DNA of 64,000 bases, taken from contig JAMPIV010014129.1 in assembly GCA_024509875.1 (NCBI GenBank), positions 110,001 through 174,000 of the forward strand, written 5' to 3'. A program made the translations under genes and the position numbers. Of the stretch, positions 34,538-46,976 are shown one piece after another. Each line of letters starts with the position of its first letter. Position 1 is the stretch's first letter. The notes beneath the pieces were generated by a model. The model was given only the letters and a program-made list of their open reading frames with translations, searched no databases and was not told where the DNA came from. The stretch is from Oreohelix idahoensis (Eukaryota > Mollusca > Gastropoda > Stylommatophora > Oreohelicidae).

Positions 34538-36754
34538 TGCCTCGAAACTGAGTAATCTTTATGATTAATCGTATATATTTCTGTAGGTGATATTCACAAC
34601 GGGAAAATTATCTAATTGTTCTGGAACGAAAGTGGAGGCAACCAATCAGAAGTGCCAAAAAAGAGTAAATCAAACGTAGAGGTAGTGAAAAGGATAAACT
34701 CATCGGAATGGAAAAAAAGGAGATCCAACCAGAGACAGATTAAACCAGTCAGATTGATGAAAGGGAGATCCAATCAAACACAGCCTTAATCAAATCATAC
34801 AGTCTGAGAAGCTGTATATAAGCCCGCTTTAGGTTCAATTATGGAGTCTGAAAAACTTACTAGCATAGATAATTGCATAGCTGAGAAGACGTCCAGCAGA
34901 TTGACCCACACAAGTAAGAAGCCACCAGCTACAGCAGACAGCTAATTAGTCAAGCTAGGGGTCGGAGTGGCTAAGATGTATGGCGTCCGCCTCGAGTTCT
35001 AGAGGTACCGGGTTTGATTCCCAGTTGAAGGAATATAATTTATGGAAATTTTTTTTTCGGAACCAGTGGTTCTAATGATGTCATACTGGTCTCCTGGGTA
35101 GTGAGATCGGATGCCTAGCCTTCTCGGATAAGGGCGAAAAAATAGGAGGTCCCGTGTGCAAGTTGCACACGTTAAAAATCCCATGGCAGTTGGAAATCGT
35201 AAAGAGTAGGCCATACGGCCGCTGCCCTGGCAAAATTTAAAAATTAGAAACCTACCCACCACAAAAATATTTACAGAATGTGTGATTCCTATATACACAC
35301 ATTGGGATTCTCGCCGGTGCTACGGAGTTCGTGCACTGTGCTGAGATCCTCCTTGTGTGATCTAAGGGAGGAGATCGGAGCACTGATGGAGTTGTCCGTG
35401 TGCAATGAAGATAGTCCTTAAAACCAAACTAAACCAAACCAAGTCAAGCTGACTTGCTCTTGTGAAGCTGATTGCTTATCGATAAACTCAAGCCAGTCCT
35501 CGTGATAAATGTCTGAAGGGTATGTTTATAAAAATGTATAGAGTGCTAATTATTTTAGTGTCATTTAATTTGATGTAATATTTAACTTTAATGTTATCAT
35601 TGAATTTGATTTACATGCTGGTGTCTTATCTTGGTACTTCTAACACTACGCTGACAACATAAGTTGGTCTTCATCTGAATATAACCTCAAAACAACCCTG
35701 CATTGAAGCTGCTAGGGTCCTTTTCATGATTACACAATGCTAGCTTACGATCCTTTTTAGGACTTAGTTTTTAATGTTGTGTGCACAAGAGTTCGTCTTC
35801 TTATTCGTTCGATGCAAATTCCTCTATTTTGGTACTTTGGCATTACTAAGGACCACAGGGAATTATTTAAGGCAGAATTCAGAAACATTTTAAAATAATG
35901 TCCATTGTCTTCTGATATATTTTATCGATTGTATGGCGTACTTCTTTGATCGACATGACCACGGTCCCATGACTATGCTGTAAAAATGATCAATAGTGGA
36001 CCCTCATCATCGGTGGATCGTCTTAGTTGTAGACAACAGATACCATAGTCTAGTGCATTTGTTTGCAGGTTCCTAGACGAGAGAGAGAGTCGCAACCAAA
36101 GTTTCTGGTAAAGTGTAAAATCGACTGTGTGAGTGATGGACCATCTCTGCATTGCCAGGTAGAAGCATCGCGTGTACCTGTCCAGGTGAATTATGTCTCT
36201 TGGAAAGTCTACACCTGTTCAAGCTACATACATGTCTGTAGAGAAAGAAACTGAAGCAGATAAGTGAACAGTTTTATTGAGAAAGCAAAATCCAGAAGTC
36301 ACCAAATGGCCGATATGATGATAAGAGACATTGACAATTTATTCATTTCCAGCTTGTAATTTGGTAAATACCTATCTCAAACTTTTACTAGACATCTATT
36401 TTAATTATTAAAGTATACTAATATTATTTATAAATCGCAGTTGATTGATTTTGTTTAAATTCCAGTTACAGTTCGAAATTTTGTTCTGTGTGAAATTCAA
36501 AAGAATACTTACAATTTTTAAATCGGTAGGGATAACTACGGGCTACATTCAACCTAACTATTAATAGAGACACCCTTGGAGCATAGGATAGGTTAGCGAG
36601 AACGTGACTTACTTCACAGCTCTCTTCTACAGCTACCATCTAGAACTGTGCTGTTATCTACCTGACGTGTCTTGTGCTATCCCTACCACTTGTTCATCAG
36701 TTCTCTTCTCCATTTCTGGAAACTATTTTATTTTCTAACTTCTATCTCCCCACA
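34538..36754 (+). repeat. 1.7-kb dispersed repeat R2, copy 1 (interrupted by SINE)
   Basis: It aligns along its length with 59579-62194. Both copies begin TGCYYYGAAACTGAGTAA and end in CCACA, so they have TG...CA ends like an LTR. A GTATATAAGCC promoter-like motif occurs at about 34813. No coding region is seen and no flanking target duplication was found. Without the SINE the copy is about 1.72 kb. A solo LTR or a non-autonomous LTR element is the best guess. Confidence 0.65.
34957..35441 (+). mobile_element. tRNA-derived SINE, full length
   Basis: A 485-bp insert is flanked by the 9-bp duplication agtcaagct (34948-34956 and 35442-35450). Its head has a polymerase III A-box-like GTGGCTAAGATG at about 34967 and a B box GGTTTGATTCC at 35011-35021. 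The 3' end is an AAACC-type repeat. It interrupts repeat R2 copy 1, and copy 2 lacks it. Confidence 0.92.
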
Positions 36755-37009
36755 ATGACGATGATGATGAGGAATGAAAAAGATAACCCACACGTAGTGA
36801 GAAACAGGGTAAACGATGTGGGAGACTTAAAACACATGGATAAGGCAAACGGTGGTGGACATAGAAGAGATAAAGAAGATACGCAGTAAAAGTTAACAGG
36901 TGCCCAACACAGACAGGTTGGCATCAACTAATCGCAAACCGAAGCTCCACATGCGGTTGACAGACATACAGGAAGATTGTCTTCCTTGCCTGTGCCCTGC
37001 TTAGTTGAC

Positions 37010-37250
37010 GGGGGTCTCTGAGGGGATAAAGAAAGAATAAGCCTACTGTTTCCTCATGCATGTCGTAAGAGCGACTAATATGAGGTTGTACATGTGGCTG
37101 GTAGTCTCAACGCGTAAAACACATAGCTATAGAAACCACCGCTCCTAGAGTACATTACTCCTGTTATGCAGGCTTCCTGGTGGCCAGCGGTAGTGGTAAC
37201 TCCATGCTCCGTATGAAGCTAAAGGGGACATGATGACGATGGTGACGTCT
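37010..37250 (+). repeat. Dispersed repeat family R1, copy 4
   Basis: It shares ordered blocks with 29815-30050, including CTCATGCATG, AGAGCGACTAATATGAGGTTG and GAAACCACCGCTCC. Confidence 0.65.
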
Positions 37251-38545
37251 ACGTAGGCCAGCAAATTAAGCTTTGTTTTACAATCGTTCATTATCAACGC
37301 GCGTTCTCGTTCAGCGGCGCTGAAACTCGTTATCTGAAAATTAAATCGTTAAAACGAAAGGTGGAGTAAACAAGCGAATTAATTACACTCCGGATTAAAC
37401 AATAATTGATAGAAAATCCTTTTAGGAGGACAGTAACAAATCATTTGGAAGACAGATAACCACGTTCCTCTCTTCTTTTTTTTCTTTTTTTTCCTCTGGT
37501 TCTGATTATAGAATTTGCTTTGCCCTGGAAAATTGTTTGACTTTTCAGACGTGTTGTTTATTCACTGGAGTTCTGAATGGTGCACATCTTGTTTTGAACT
37601 CTTTTGTTCTGTTGTTGTTGTTCTGGTAATTTGTTCCTCCTTCTCCTCAGCTTCTTCGTCATCATTGCCATTGTTAATGTCTTTTTGCTTCTCCTCTTCT
37701 TTTGTCTACTTTCACTTTCATTTGCTTCTTCTTCTTTTGTTTGTCTTCATCTGCTGCTACTTTTTCTTTCTCACTTTTATTTTCTTCAACTGCGGTTCCT
37801 TGTTTCATTTTTTTTTTCATTCTTATTATCATCATCTGGTTCCTCTAACTTTTCTATTCCGTCTAATTTTGAGAAAGAGAGAGAGAGATAGATTCAGAGA
37901 GATAGAATGGACATACGACGTCACGCAATTTTTGCCATTTTAGACCCCCTCACCCCTTCTCTCGCGTCTTTTATAGACACTCATTCCCCCTTGTCATATT
38001 TAGACACCCCCCAGCCCCCTTTTTCCCCCCTTCCCCGTCACATTTCATCACAGAAACCCACACCCTCTATTATGCGACGTCACAAATCCACCGCCCCAAC
38101 CCCACCCTCATTAGTTAACAGGTGTAGATAAAATAACAAAAAAGTGTTTTATTAATCAGGCTTTTTACACAGACTGCTTTGCTGGTCCGATGTTGCTAAA
38201 TGCATTTAGCTGACTTTGGTTTCATTCTCATTACAAACAATAAAAACGAAATGTGACGTAAACACATCAATAACTTCAATTCTTACGTATGTTAAAGTTT
38301 CACAAAATAATGTTTAACCTGAGAGCAAATCCACACACATTCAAGGGTTTAAAAACTGAAGTCGTTATTAATGAATTATCTCTCTTCGTTGTCATTTTCA
38401 CACGGCAAAGTAAAATGCTCCTCCATTGACGGAACTAGAAATCTCATTACTTCCAGGTCAACATCGTTTATTGGAAAAGGTGTGAATTACATTATATTAA
38501 AAGTAACAAGATAAAAATTAGAAACAATTTAAGCTAGTTAAAGGT
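37251..38545. other. Intron 1 sequence, low complexity in part
   Basis: A pyrimidine-rich stretch (37480-37860), a GA run (37875-37900) and a C-rich stretch (37945-38110) are present. The frames they create have no motif. Confidence 0.45.
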
Positions 38546-39056
38546 TTTGTTTGATTTGGTTTTAATGACTATCTTCGTTGCGCACGGACTCCATCAGTGC
38601 TGCGATCTCCTTCCCTAAATCACACAAAGATCTCAGCACAGTACATCAATTCCGTAGCACCGGCGAGAATCCCAATGCGGGTATATAGGAATCAGACATT
38701 CTATAAATATTTTTGTGGTGGGTAGGTCTCTAATTTTTAAATCTTGCCAGGGCAGCGGTCTTATGGCCTACTCTTTACGATTTCCAACAGTCGTGGGGTT
38801 TTACCGTGCGCAACTTGCACATGGGACTTCCTATTGTTTCGCCCTTACTCGTGAAGGCTAGACATCCAATTTCACTGCCCCGAGGAGAAGTCGATTTTGG
38901 CGATGGCGGTGGGGGGCGGGGGGGTATAACATCATTAGGACCACTGGTTCTGACCCAAAAACAATTTCATAAATTATATCCCCTCTACTGTGAATCGAAC
39001 CACGTACCTATATAATTGGAGGCGAACGCTATACCTCTTAGCTACTTTGACCCCCC
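38546..39056 (-). mobile_element. tRNA-derived SINE, full length
   Basis: The same family as 34957-35441, in reverse orientation, 511 bp, with a 10-bp duplication agttaaaggt at 38536-38545 and 39057-39066. Its B box reads GGTTCGATTC on the minus strand near 38991-39002. The head lies at the high-coordinate end. Confidence 0.9.
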
Positions 39057-39167
39057 AGTTAAAGGTAATAACAATTATCTGATATTTCACCTGAGATAAT
39101 AATAATATAATATTAATATAAGTCGCTAACAAGTTAATTGTCACATGTTGCAGATAAAAGCAGACTA

Positions 39168-40253
39168 CAGGTAGTGCTCGGCTTACGACGGGGTTCCGTT
39201 CTTACACCTCCATCGTAAGTCGAAGTTGTCGTAAGACGAATCACCCCTTAAATATATTGACTTATTACATATTTCCTAGTCCGTGTTCCATAATATCATC
39301 GCATGGTAAAGTCATGCACTGTGCACTAAATAAACGGGTTGAAATAACAGATTTTATGACATTATAATGCATTTTACTGTACTAAAAATACTGTTAAAAA
39401 TGTACTGTAACAAATGCAGGTACAAAATGTGGTACACAACAGCACAAACACAAATTAAGAATAATCTGTAACAGTCTGTACATAAACACACACACACAAA
39501 CACACACACACACACGAGTTATTTGAATACGATAGTTAAACTTCCATTGGTGGTGAAGCTGAGCCAGATGCGAAAGTGGATGATACGAGGTGGTTCCGTT
39601 CTTGATGGCGTAAGGAAGGTCGTAAGGAACCCCTTGTAATGGTCTTTGGCAAAATTCCATTAGGTAGTCCGTGGTTCCATAAATCATCGTAATGGTAAAG
39701 TCATGCACTTCTGTTTGGAATAACAGATTTTATGCATTAATAATGCCAATTATACTAAAAACTACTGTTATAAAATCAAAGTACAAAATGTGGTACACAA
39801 CAGCACAAACACAAATTAAGAATAATCTGTAACAGTCTGTACATAAACACACACACACAAACACACACACACACACGAGTTATTTGAATACGATAGCTAA
39901 ACTTCCATTGGTGGTGAGGCTAAGCCAGATGCGAAAGTGGATGATGTGGGAGAAAGAGGAAAGGGGGAGGGGGGCAATGGCGGCAGGAGTCGTTTGGAAT
40001 GTAATGCTAATTATCAGTCACGTCTTTAAAGTCCATTACCGTAGAACTCTTCTGTACTCTTATGTGAGCATGTTAATATTATCCCAAGCCATAAATGCCC
40101 ATGAGATCAAAACAAATAAAATGGCTTGGGTTGAAAACCTAGAACAGATAATTTTTTTATTGAACATGTTTTCCACTTTTTTAATTTATTATTAATTAAT
40201 TTATTTGTTTGGCCATCGTAAGTTGCGAGCGTCGTTAAGTCGAGAACTATCTT
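39168..40253. mobile_element. Non-autonomous DNA transposon with TA duplication
   Basis: Ends are inverted: TAGTGCTCGGCTTACGACG at 39172-39190 against TAGTTCTCGACTTAACGACG read inward from the right end. TA flanks both sides (39166-39167 and 40254-40255). The interior carries a direct duplication: 39400-39590 and 39775-39950 share AAAATGTGGTACACAACAGC, a CA array and AACTTCCATTGGTGGTGA. No transposase is recognisable. A Tc1/mariner-superfamily (pogo-like) origin fits the TA target. Confidence 0.7.
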
Positions 40254-40255
40254 TA

Positions 40256-41117
40256 TAAGAGTAGAAGTTACAAAATCTATTTCCTTCTGACATCATCTGT
40301 GAACGAAGCGATCCTCACTCGTAATGTATGTGTGTGTGTGAGAGACATTACATTTCTTCACCATACCTTTGCACTTCGTCACTAAATTTTCCCTTCACTG
40401 CGTGATGTCATATGCTGATGACCCCATTCGGAATAACTTTCATGTATATTGGGGAAAACATAGAACTGAGTGTGACGTGTAATGGAAAAGAGTCTACAGT
40501 AATCTAACAGCCTGTTGTAACCAAATAGCTACTCTCTGATTTGCTAGCTAAACATGCATTAAACTACCTGTCCTGTCTTCTGCAGCTTACCCTTTTGTCC
40601 CCGCCCTCTTTTCTTTAAACATTGGCAAACGCGGTGTTTACAATCTTCGTTGAGATGACAGTCATAGCAGGAAATAAACCCCACTATCGTTGTACTCTTT
40701 CCACTTACGCGAGCTCATCTGTCAATCATATAATACTTGAAAGCTAGACAGCACGTGAGATTAACGGAACAGAACCTTTGACGTTCACTCAGGGAAAGCT
40801 AGAAATCCCTAGTACCCTTTGACCTTGAGCACAGGCATTCTAAGGGAAAGCCCACTAGAAGAACAAAAAGACTTTTGATCTCAGTCAAAGCTCCAGACGA
40901 AAACTCTGGGAGACCGTGATGTAAAGCCTTTCATCTTGGGAAACTCTAGCTCTTGAATTTTGTTCCACACAGGAGTGCAAAATAACGCCATTAGAGATCA
41001 AGAGCAATATATGATATATATACTGCTGTTTTTAAACCCCAGTCGTCAGTCGTCAGTCAGAATTTGAAGAGTCTAGCGCGCAGTCCTGAAACCATTTTTC
41101 TTTTTATGGAATACTAT
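40256..41117. other. Intron 1 sequence without recognised gene
   Basis: No motif-bearing frame or repeat boundary is seen. Confidence 0.4.
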
Positions 41118-41125
41118 GTATAAGT

Positions 41126-42668
41126 CAGTGGTTCCCAGACTGTGCGCCCAGGCGTCCTAGTGCGCCCTGGCTGGTTTACAATGGCGCCGCGAAATATTCC
41201 ACTACTTTTACTGAAATTACACTTACCCCACGTGGTTTTAGAATCGGACCATTGATGTGTTGATGCGACCATCGATGTGTTGATGCGATGATAGGAAGGA
41301 CATCTAATGGACACTGTACAGACCACTAACTGTTTCGCTCGATGTCAAAATTTAAACTCTGGATTGTTCTAGTCACTGTACACATTTATGGTTGAAAATA
41401 ATGTGGAGTGGACAAAGTGCGTTGGTGTCTGTACTGATGGTAGTCGTGCGATGTCCGGCCGTTATGGAGGATTGCATGCGATTATTCGAAGCAAAGCTCC
41501 GGTTTCACTGTGGACCCATTGCATCATTCACAGAGAAGCACTCGCATTAAAGTATCTGAGTCCTCCACTGAATCTGGTCTTACAATGGGTGGTGAATGTG
41601 GTAAACTTTATAAAAACTCGGCCAGTGAAAGGAAGGTTTTTCAAAAAATTGTGTCAGGATATTGGAGCCGAATACGTCTTTGTTGTACTACTGCCCCTCG
41701 TGATGGTTCTCTCGTGGCAATGTATTGTCCCGTACGTTTGAATTACGGCTGGAAATGAACACTTTTCTTGAAAAAGGAAAAACACGAATATGCCAAACAC
41801 TTCGTGGAAACAGACTTTTTGGTAAAACTAGCATACGTGTGTAAAAAGTTAAATGCGTTGAATCTCTCCCTTTAGCTTTCCGAAAAAAAATACAGCTATG
41901 GAGTAGACAAATGGATGAAGATGGTGGCAAAGATTTTTTTTTTCCCTTGTTGCAGCGGTTTGTGATCTCCAATGAAGTTGATTTCTCTCGCAACATAAAA
42001 TCTGTTTTTCAAGAGCATCTATCACGGCTTATCTACTGGTTGGAAAAAGACTTTCAAAAAGATAATATCGACAAGTTTGCATGGATGCAAGGCCCATTCA
42101 GGGGCAAAGCTCCATCTGAATTTACTTCTGTAGAAGAAGAACATCTTATTGAGCTGTCCTGCGACAATACACTGAAGAGAAAATTTGGCAGCATAGTACT
42201 ACCTGACTTTTAGATATCAGTAAAAGATGAATATCCGCTGTTAAGTGGTAAAGCTCAGCAAATCTTAATTCAATTTGCGACGTCATATTTGTGCGAAGCT
42301 GGGTTTTCGGCGGTCGCAGTGATAAAAAGCTAATATCGTGCGAAAATCAACGTGAAACAGGAAATGAAGGGTGGTTGTGTCCAGTTTGATTCCAAGATTT
42401 GAGAAGATGTGCAGCGAACAATCACAATTACGATTTATCTATTCAATGATATGATTGTTCCAAATTATTACTTTATTAATACTTTTTATAAATTGTTTGT
42501 GAATTTGAAATACGTGTTTCGTTTATTTATTTTTTTTAGTTAACCAACCTAACCGCACCAACTGCGCACTGCAACTATTAGGTAGGCTTATGTTCCGACC
42601 TTGGGGCGCCGTGGAAAAATCCTGGTACACTAAGGGCACCGTAAACCAAAAAAGTTTTGGAACCACTG
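41126..42668 (+). mobile_element. hAT-family DNA transposon, 1.54 kb, internally decayed
   Basis: Terminal repeats begin CAGTGGTTCCC on the left and CAGTGGTTCCA on the right (inverted). The 8-bp target duplication gtataagt lies at 41118-41125 and 42669-42676. Both are diagnostic for hAT elements. It sits in aldolase intron 1, antisense to the gene. Confidence 0.93.
41388..42420 (+). pseudogene. hAT transposase remnant (ZBED5-like)
   Basis: The first frame contains the RNase H-like fragment KCVGVCTDGSRAMSGRYGGL and THCIIHREALALKYLSP, characteristic of the hAT group that gave rise to vertebrate ZBED5-type genes. A later frame (41911-42213) is the linker region. A TAG follows LPDF, after which ISVKDEYPLLSG and the dimerisation motif FATSYLCEAGFSA are readable. 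The BED zinc finger and N-terminus are absent, and several frameshifts are present. Confidence 0.88.
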
Positions 42669-42676
42669 GTATAAGT

Positions 42677-44258
42677 GATTCGTGGAGATTTCATTCTGGA
42701 TTCTGGTAAGAGGAAAATAGTTCTAGTATTAAAAGTATTTCATGGTGATAGTCATTAAAGTTAGACCCTTATACTTCACTTAGATTTTTTCTTGCTAGTA
42801 AGGCGTATTACAGAAAGTAAGGCGTAGCGATTTTTCATAAACAGATATCCAAGTAAAAATGTTAAAAATACGCCACCCGACTGTTTCATAACTGAGACCA
42901 GAGACCGTAGTTATGTTTACAGCGTAGACCGACCCGGCCCTAAACTCTCCAGGAGAGAGAGAAATAAAAGCGACTTTTAACCAGACCGGACTTTAGAGGC
43001 GTTAGACGAATGAAAGTGGGAGAAAAGAATACATGTTCATATTTCATTTGTAATTATTGTTATTATAGCGTCTATTATTTTTTTAAATACCAATACGACA
43101 AAGTAACAGACACCGACGATTTAATAGCTAACTATAATGATAGGTGTTTATGTGCTAACTATAATGATAGGTGTTTATGTGTGTTGCGTATTGAAGGGAA
43201 AATAAACACTGCGCGAGTGATCCGCCGGCCGCGAAACTGTGGGAGCGAGTCATTATCGACTCGGTCCGAACCAAATCAGCGGCTAGCGAACGTCTGTGAG
43301 TGTGTATAGGCAGCAGGGCAAACAACGCGCATATTTTCATTTCGTCTATTCGCCAGGATTGATAGAGCGGATGAGAGATTGTCTTGTCCTCGTCCGTGAT
43401 AATTTTCTATATAGAATGGTAGCATTTTCCCACAAATGTTTTCTTGTATTTTTCGCAGACTTGATCCCCAAGTGGACGACCAGCGGTCTTTTTCATTTAT
43501 AATGTGTGTACTAGCCTGATGATATTTTTGTGACTGTAAATTATAACGACTTGACTTACCAAATCTAGGATATCATTTTTAACAGCCCACAGCGGCATAT
43601 ACCTGATATCATCATTTTTTTTCCCCGACACATGACAGTTATATTCAAGTGGAGTACCTAGTTTATACACTGTGCAGGACCGGCACTCTGGTAAGAGTCG
43701 GCCGTTACAAAAAACAATCATCATCATCCTTAAGATTAGGAGCAACGAGATTTTTCCGGATACTATGAGTATCCCCTCTCTTAAATGGTAAAAACATCAA
43801 AGATTCTCACACTATTCACCTGTTTGTATTGAAACCAGATAGCATTCCAGACCGAGAGGGACAGAAGCCTGTTTTTCTCCGCCCGCCCATACACTGCAAG
43901 CGTACCAGGATTTATCATGGGTTATAGCAAATTCAGCGTTCACCTCATTAGTATTTATTTTGGGGACGAACTAGGGCCAATTTGTACCCTCGACAGTTGG
44001 AGCTGGTACATTAATCACATTGAAACAGGAATTTTTCGAGGGATATTCTGTAAACGAGGGATACTACAGACCCCACGGATGAAAGACAGTAGTTAAGAGA
44101 GTGAGAGGTGGCCACTGAGTGAGAGAGTGTGTGATGATCTTTTGGTTTTTTGCTGGGAAAGGAATCTATTAAGTTGATTGTTGATGTTTTCTACTTGGTC
44201 TTACATCGCACCAAGATTGTTTATTTCTGTAACCAACTGTGTGTTGGTCAGACCCATA
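42677..44258. other. Intron 1 sequence with a CpG-dense patch
   Basis: The region 43195-43345 has many CpG dinucleotides (for example CGCGAG, CCGCCGGCCGCG) in otherwise CpG-poor DNA. A 25-bp unit is duplicated in tandem at about 43129-43180. No exon can be supported. Confidence 0.45.
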
Positions 44259-44263
44259 CCCAT

Positions 44264-46106
44264 TGTCGTGAGAAATTCTAATCCACATATATAAATTAAA
44301 ACGTAAATGTAAAGCCTAACAAATAAATTTAATAAAAGGAAAGAAGAATGGTAAAGAACAGTGCTGTCACAATGACTGTACTCGAAATCCCCCTTGTTTT
44401 CTCCTTCGTCTGCAAATTGTAACGTTTCACGTTGATAGTAAAAGCCTACTGCTTCAATACCCGCTTTCTACGATAAAACGTGTACTGCCTTTCTAAGAAA
44501 AACCTTGAGATACGCAGCTGACCTAGATTTAAAATTCCATTCATGTCATTTTATACACTACGTTACCAAAAACGAAAGACAGGTGGACTAAGGATAGAAA
44601 GAAAGGGAGGGGCTGAAAGCCGGGACGCATGCAACACTAAACACGCGTCTCGCTATACAATTACTACCAACACGCGTGTAAGGCCACAAGCACTAACTTT
44701 TTTTCAAATCGATAGTGATAAAAAACACTACCCATACGAGTTAGGTTTTAAAAAACTTACAAAACGCTTATTAGGAAACATGACATTATACTGGTTTACG
44801 TTTGAAAACATTACAGTACCCAGACACCACATCGTATTCGAAGTGAACAGGAGGTAGAAGAAAATGCATATTTTGAACGCAGCCACTTAGCTTCTTTAAA
44901 TTTATATATTTGGGTTCCTTAGGACTTGCTGACAAAGAATATGTTAAACGTTACGCAAATAGTCTAGGAATTAACAAATTATAGCCAAAAGAAATAGTGA
45001 GGGATGTCAGACAACACCAAAATCAGAATCGCTCAGTGGCAGATTTTCACACCACCATTGTACGGAAAATAGGTCCCCATGTTAAAACCTATTTGATTGG
45101 ATAGAAGTAAATGTAAGGCTAAACACGATTAGTCGGACTATAAATACTACTTCTTTGTTGCTAGGAGACGGAAGGAAGGGTACTTTTTTTTAAAAAAGCT
45201 GTGTAAACATGGCACGATTGGTTAGACCCGCCAATATAGTCAATCAGAAGCATCAGGTCAGCACCACATTTTCAAATAAACTTACTAAAGAACCAGTGCG
45301 TTGAGCGCCAGTGCATATTTTTCTAAATAAAAGCCTGGGACATCGGCAGATCGAAATTGTGCTATATTCATTGCCAGTCAACGTAACTGTGTATGGAGGA
45401 AAGTAAAACTACATGGAATTGCCAAACAGTACACTGACACCTATCTTATTAACTAGAAAGAAATAATGTTGGAATTGCAGAGGCGTAGTAACCATTAGGG
45501 AGGAGTATACTGGTGAAAATTGTTTCAGATGAAGATAGCAGTTGGCCTACCGCTCTGAACTCAGTGTTTGTTATGTATTGTGTTCAGTCTGGAAATTTAT
45601 TATAAATTAGTTCTGAAATAGGAGGTACAACCTTCTTGTTTCAGGGACCGTGGTCCTAAAGTTATTGAACAGCACCTGGTCTGAGCTTTGCTGAACCTAG
45701 AGGCTGACAGCATACTCCTGGGTCCAGATAGTGACCAGTGAGGTGTCTCCAGAACACAGGGAGGCTATCGAGCAGAGGAGTCTTTTCCTGCCGCCATCAC
45801 GAAAGATAAGCGTCTGTGGCCAGAGGAGCTCAACATTATGCCCCCCCCCCTCAAAATCTGACTTTAAATAAATTAAATTGTTTATCTGTCTGTTGTTGTT
45901 GTGACTTACACTTCATCATATACATACCCTAGACATTTAACGTAGTCATCACAATATTCCAGAATAATTCTGACTGAGGTATAATGTGGTAGCAAGTAAG
46001 GTTATCTGTAAAGCACTACACCTATTAGATACAGATACCTTCACAGCTGATCTCAGTCAGTACACTAAGTCCCCTATAAATATTTATAACATCCCACTTT
46101 ACCACA
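44264..46106 (+). repeat. E3 5' LTR
   Basis: 1843 bp, TGTCGTGAGA...TTTACCACA. It is very similar to the 3' LTR, except that about 430 bp present in the solo LTR are missing near 45880, and a C run occurs at 45841-45850. A CCTATAAATATTTATAA promoter-like motif lies near the 3' end. Confidence 0.93.
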
Positions 46107-46111
46107 TATAT

Positions 46112-46129
46112 TGGGGTCTCGCTCCAGGG
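46112..46129 (+). other. E3 primer binding site (putative)
   Basis: TGGGGTCTCGCTCCAGGG starts five bases after the 5' LTR. The priming tRNA was not identified. Confidence 0.65.
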
Positions 46130-46279
46130 ATATTGAACTTTCTCCTGTTATAGATATTGGGAATAATAAGAATTAAAAGGTATCCTTGGGTGGAAATAAA
46201 TAACGTTGAGCTCTCAGTGCCTGTAGTGTCCTTAGATAATTATTGAAAGATTGAATTGTTTACAATTGCATGTTAGACA

Positions 46280-46976
46280 ATGGCCGACTTGGCAAAATTT
46301 CGATCTGCTGCTGTACAGACTGCGAAAGAGTTAGGAATGGACGGGCAAATTATGATTGCTTATGTCACTGCTGAATGTGACAAATATATTGAACGGGAAG
46401 AAAGAAGATTAGAAAAAGAGGCCGAAAGAAAACTAGAATCTGAAAGATTAGATAAGAGCTGAGGCTGAAAAGAAATTAAGAGGTTGCAGATTGAGGCTGA
46501 CAAAGAGGCTAAGAAATTGGAAGCCGAGGAAAGAAGACAGGCTGCAGAAAGAGAAGAGAAGAAATTAGCTGCAGAAAGGGAAGACAAGAAATTAGCTGCA
46601 GGGAGGCAGTCAGAAAAAGTGTAGATGATTTTACAGAGGGAACATGAGTTACGACTAAGGGAGTTTGAGTTTCAAGGCCATGCTCCTGAAAATGGTGCCA
46701 GTCCCTTTACCTCTGATGCCACTGCTAGCCAGGGAGCCTCAACCTCAGCTATGAATTTTCATTTAGATCATTTCGTTGAGAAAGACGATGATATTGAGAG
46801 CTATCTAAATAGATATGAACTATTAGCTACCACATATGGGTTAGAGAGAGAAAGGTGGAGCTTAAAGTTATCTCAAGGTCTTCGTGGGGCAGCTTATGAA
46901 GTTTTTTGCCAAAATGAGCAGAGGTGATCAGGAAAATTATGACATGCTAAAGCAGGCTCTTTTGTTAAGATATGAA
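46280..46976 (+). pseudogene. E3 gag N-terminal and central part
   Basis: The ATG at 46280 opens MADLAKFRSAAVQTAKELG, followed by a charged coiled coil that loses frame at about 46462 and again at about 46620. The capsid-like block (YLNRYELLATTYGLERERW, LSQGLRGAAYEVF) follows at 46790-46910, then another frameshift near 46920. It resembles E1 and E4 gag. Confidence 0.82.

Noticed and set aside
34957..35030. Possible tRNA gene
   Set aside because: A and B boxes are present but the sequence continues into a long SINE body flanked by a target duplication, so it is a SINE head.
44543..44857. A 104-codon frame present in both E3 LTRs (also at 53520-53834)
   Set aside because: Its apparent conservation is explained by the LTRs being copies of each other. 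Two length changes shift part of the frame in the second copy, and it is destroyed in the nested solo LTR. No motif is seen.
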